The notes beneath the pieces are model-generated. The model saw only the letters and a program-made list of their open reading frames with translations. It did not search any database and had not been told where the DNA came from. Both the position numbers and the translations under genes were made by a program. From Sapria himalayana (taxonomy: Eukaryota > Streptophyta > Magnoliopsida > Malpighiales > Rafflesiaceae): a DNA stretch of 64,000 bases. This document shows positions 60,641 to 64,000 of this stretch, piece by piece (the first letter of the stretch is position 1; each line of letters begins with the position of its first letter). The stretch covers positions 1,431,039 to 1,495,038 of the forward strand of contig JAREIK010002450.1 of assembly GCA_029783825.1 (NCBI GenBank), read 5' to 3'.

Positions 60641-63596
60641 AAAAAAAGTAGAAAGAAGGAGAGGGAAAAAAAAGAAAAAGTGAAAGAGAAAAAAAAAGAA
60701 GATGAAGAAGAAGAATAAAAATAAGAAGAAGAAGAAGATTAAGAATAAAAAAAGAAGTAGGAGAACAAGAAAAAGAAGAAGGGGAAGGAGGAGAAGAAGA
60801 TGAAGAACAATAAGAGGAGGAAAACAAAGAAGTGGAAGAAGAAGAAGAAGAAGCGAAAGAAAAATAATAAGAAGAAGCAAAAGAAGAAGAAGAAGTAGAA
60901 GAAGAAGAAGAAGAGGATGATGAAGAAAAAGAAAAAGAAAAAGAAAAAGAAGAAGACAATAAAGAAGAAGAAGAAGCGGAGAAGGAGGAAGAAGAACTAG
61001 AAGAGGAAGAAGAACAAATAAGAAGAAGAGGAAGAAAAATAAAAATAAGAGAAAGAAAAAGAAGGAGAAAAAGAAGAAGAGGAAGACAATTAAAAAGAAG
61101 AATAAAAAGAAATAGTAGAATTAGAAAAAGAATAGGAAGAAGAAGAAGAGGAGGAGGAGGAGGAGGAAGAAGAAGAGGAGGAGGAGGAGGAAGAAGAAGA
61201 AGAAGAGGAGGAGGAGGAGGAAGAAGAGGAAGAGGAAGAAGAAGAAGAAGTGGAGGAGGAAGAAGAAGAGGAGGAAGAAGAAGAAGAGGAGGAAGAAGAA
61301 GAAGAGGAGGAAGAAGAAGAATAATAATAATTAGAAAAGAAACAATAAGAAGAAGGAGAGAGAGAAGAAGAAGAAGAAGAAAAAGAAGAGGAAGAAAAAG
61401 GAGAAGAAGACAAAGAAGAAGAAGAAGAAGAATAAGAATAAGAAGTAGGGGAAGATAAAAAATAAGAACAAGAAGTAGAGGAAGATAAAAAATAAGAATA
61501 AGAAGTAGAAGAAAATAAAAAAAGAAGAAGAGAAAAGAAGATGAAAAGGATGAAAATGAAAAGAAAGAAAAAGAATAAGAAAGGGAAGAAGAAGAAGAAG
61601 AAGAAGAAGAGAAAAATGAAGAAGAAATAGAAGAAGAAAAGGAGGAGGAGGAGGAAGAAGAATAAGAAGAAGAATAAAAATAAAAGGAAAAAGAGGAGGA
61701 GAAATAAAAAGAAGAAGAGGAGGAGTAGGATGAAGAAGAAGAATAAGAGGAAAAATAAGAAGAAGAAGAAAAGGAAGAAGAAGAAGAAGAGGAAGAGGAG
61801 GAGGAAGAAGAAGAATAAGAAGATGTAGAGAAATAAAAATAAGAAGAAAAAGAATATGAAGAAGAAGAATACGAAGAAGGAAAAAAGATGCGGAAGAAGA
61901 AGGAGAAGAAGAGGAAGATAACAAATAAAAATAAGAAGAAGTAGAAAAGGAAGAAAAGAAGAGGAAGAAGAAGAAAAAGAAGAGCAGAAAAAGGAGAAGA
62001 AGAAGAAGTTGGAGAATAAGAGAAAGAAGATAAAGAAGAAGATGAAGAAGAATAAGAAGATGAGAAGGAAGAAGAAGAACAAGAAGAAGAATAATAATAA
62101 TAATAAGAAGAAAAGAATGACTTCTTCATAAATAAGAAAAGAAAGAAGATGAGGAAGAAGAATAAGAAGTAGAACATGATGAAATATAAAAGAAGAATAA
62201 GAAAAGGAAGTAGAAGACCATGTTGAAGAATAAAAGAAGAATAAGAAAAGGATAAAGAAGAACATGATGAAGAATAAAAGAAGAATAAGAAAAGGAAGAA
62301 GAAGAGGAAAAGGAAGAAGAGGAAAAGGAAGAAGAAAAAAGAAGAAGTTGAAAAAGATGAAGAAGAAAAAGAAAAAGAGGAAGAAGAAAAAGAAGAAGCG
62401 GTAGAAAAAAAATAATAATAATAAGAAGAGCAACAGAAAGACGAAGAAGAAGAGGAGGAGGAATAAGAAGAAGGAGGAGGAGGAGGAGAGGAAGAAGAAG
62501 AAGAAAAAAAAAGTAGGAGGAATTTATAGAAGATGAAGTAGTAGAGAAGTTGATGATGATTAAGAAGAGGAAGAAGAAGTTGATGATGATTAAGAAGAGG
62601 AAAAGAAGTAGTAGAAGAAAAAGAAGACGAATAAGTACTAAAAGAAGAAGAAGAAAATGAAGTAGAAAAATATGAAGAAGAAGAAGATGATGATGTAAAA
62701 GAAGTGGAATAGAAGAAAAAGTATAAGAAGAAGAAGTAGAAAATGAATAAGAAGAAGAAGAAAACATAGAACAAAAAGAAGTAGAGGAAGAATAGGAAGA
62801 AGAGGAAGAAGAGGAAGAAGAAGGAGGAGGAATAGAGGAAAAAGAAAAAGAAGAAGAAGAAGGAATAGAGGAAGAAGAAAAAGAAGAAGAAGAAGGAAAA
62901 GAGGAAGATAAAAAAGAAGGAGAAAATTGGAATTATAATAAGAAGAAAAATGAGAGGAAAAAGAAAAAGAGAAAAGAAGAAAAAAACTAGAAGAGAAAGA
63001 AAAATAAGAAGAGTAAGAAGAACAAGTAGAAGAGTAAGAATAAGAAGAAAAAAAAAGAAGTAGAAGAGGAAGAAGTAGAAAAAAAAGAAAAAGAAGAAGA
63101 AGAGGAGGAAAAGGAAAAAGAAGAAGAATAAATAGAAGAAGAAGAAGAATAGGAGGAGGAGGACGAGGATGAGGAAGAGAAAGAAGATGAAGAGGAGGAG
63201 GAGGGAGAAGAAGAAAAAGATGAAGAAGAAGAAGAAGAATAAATAAAAAGAAGAAGAAAAAGTGGAAGACAAAGTAGAAGAAGAAGAAGAAGAAGAAGAC
63301 GAAGAGTAAAAAGAAGAATAGAAAGAAAAAGAAGAAGATGATGATGATGATGTTGAAATAGGAAAAGAAAAGGAAGAATCGGAAGAACAAAAAAAGAAGA
63401 GAAAGAAGAAGATTAATAAGAAGAAGAAGAAGAGGAAGAAGAAGAAGAGGAAGAATAAAAGGATGAAGAGGATGAAAAATAAGAAAAAGAAGAGGAGGAG
63501 GAGGAAAAAGAAAAAGAAGAAGGTGAAGAAGAAAATGATGAAGAAGAAGTAGAAGAAATAGAAGAAGAAGAAGAAGTAGAAGAAATAGAAGAAGAA

Positions 63597-63640
<44 letters not shown>

Positions 63641-64000
63641 GGAGGAGGAATAAGAAAAAGAGGAACAATGGGCAGAAGAAGAGGAAGAAGAATAAGAAGA
63701 GAAAGAACAAAAAGATTAGAAAGAAGAAAAAGATGAGGAAGAAGAAGAGAAGAGGAAGAAGAAGAGACGAGGAAGAAGAGAAAAGGAAGAAGAAAAGAAG
63801 AGGAAGAAATAAAAAAGTAGAAGAATAAGAAGAAGAATAAGAAGAAGAATAAGAAGAACACAAAGAAGAGGAAGATGGAAAAGAAAATGTGGAAAAAGAA
63901 TAACAAGAAGAGCAAGACGAAGAAGAATATGAAGAAGAAGAGAAAAAAAGAGGAATAAGAAGAAGAGCAAAAGTAAGAAGAAGAAGAACAAGAAGAGGTA
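60641..64000. repeat. Polypurine tract C, (GAA/GAR)n, at least 3.4 kb
   Basis: Near-pure A/G on the plus strand from the LINE-B tail to the window end, so its full length is unknown. GAGGAGG-rich parts (61140-61330) alternate with A-rich parts. Local duplications include a 44-bp unit three times (starts of the shared word at 62186, 62230 and 62274) and a 30-bp unit at 62551 and 62581. The 1103-codon minus-strand frame is an artefact. Confidence 0.97.
63599..63637. repeat. (AAT)n microsatellite inside tract C
   Basis: About 13 uninterrupted AAT triplets follow GAAGAAGAAG. This is a pure triplet run of different sequence from its surroundings, probably expanded from one GAA-to-TAA-type change. 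Confidence 0.95.

Noticed and set aside
41062..64000. CRISPR array or tandem gene array in the repeat-rich third
   Set aside because: There are no regular spacers. The repeats are low-complexity purine sequence and the organism is a plant.

Overview
This window is nuclear DNA from a flowering plant. The signs are a GRAS-family HAIRY MERISTEM (HAM/SCL6) gene with an intact miR171 target site, plant-type LTR retrotransposons (Tekay/Del-like and Athila-like Ty3/gypsy, plus Ty1/copia), L1 LINEs carrying a C-terminal RNase H domain, MITEs, and a short stretch that looks like mitochondrial rRNA. The species cannot be fixed from the sequence. Only one host gene is recognisable. The rest is repeat sequence, mostly decayed.

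Layout. 1-1429 (minus): 5' part of the HAM gene, cut by the window edge. 1430-1834: its leader and upstream region. 1835-3720: a 1.9-kb CT/GA-rich minisatellite and microsatellite. 4258-5173: clustered MITE copies. 8340-13560: remnant of an Athila-like element with gag and protease traces and a 'putative plant transposon' domain, interrupted by a hAT-like MITE at 11453-12020. 14780-36430: an old copia element (copia-1) broken into four pieces. A 9.7-kb Tekay/Del-like gypsy element (16130-25874) splits its integrase. Unidentified DNA (26281-28075) lies between its integrase and RT. Organelle-like DNA, itself carrying a second copia element (copia-2, 29668-34932), splits its RT. 36431-40019: AT-rich DNA with nothing recognised. 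40020-41061: a second Athila-like gag remnant.

The right third (41062-64000) is the most unusual part. Three polypurine (GAA/GAR)n tracts of about 4.8, 5.1 and at least 3.4 kb alternate with two L1 LINEs of the same family. LINE-A is 5'-truncated and LINE-B is nearly full length. Both LINEs point the same way, both end in the same 3' motif and short A-run, and each A-run passes directly into a purine tract. This suggests the tails seeded or fed the tracts and that the tracts received further LINE insertions. Neither LINE can be active, because catalytic residues, frames and stop codons are damaged.

The very long minus-strand open frames in the purine tracts, and the plus-strand ones in the CT repeat, are not genes. 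A pure pyrimidine strand cannot spell a stop codon. No tRNA gene, complete rRNA gene or CRISPR array was seen.
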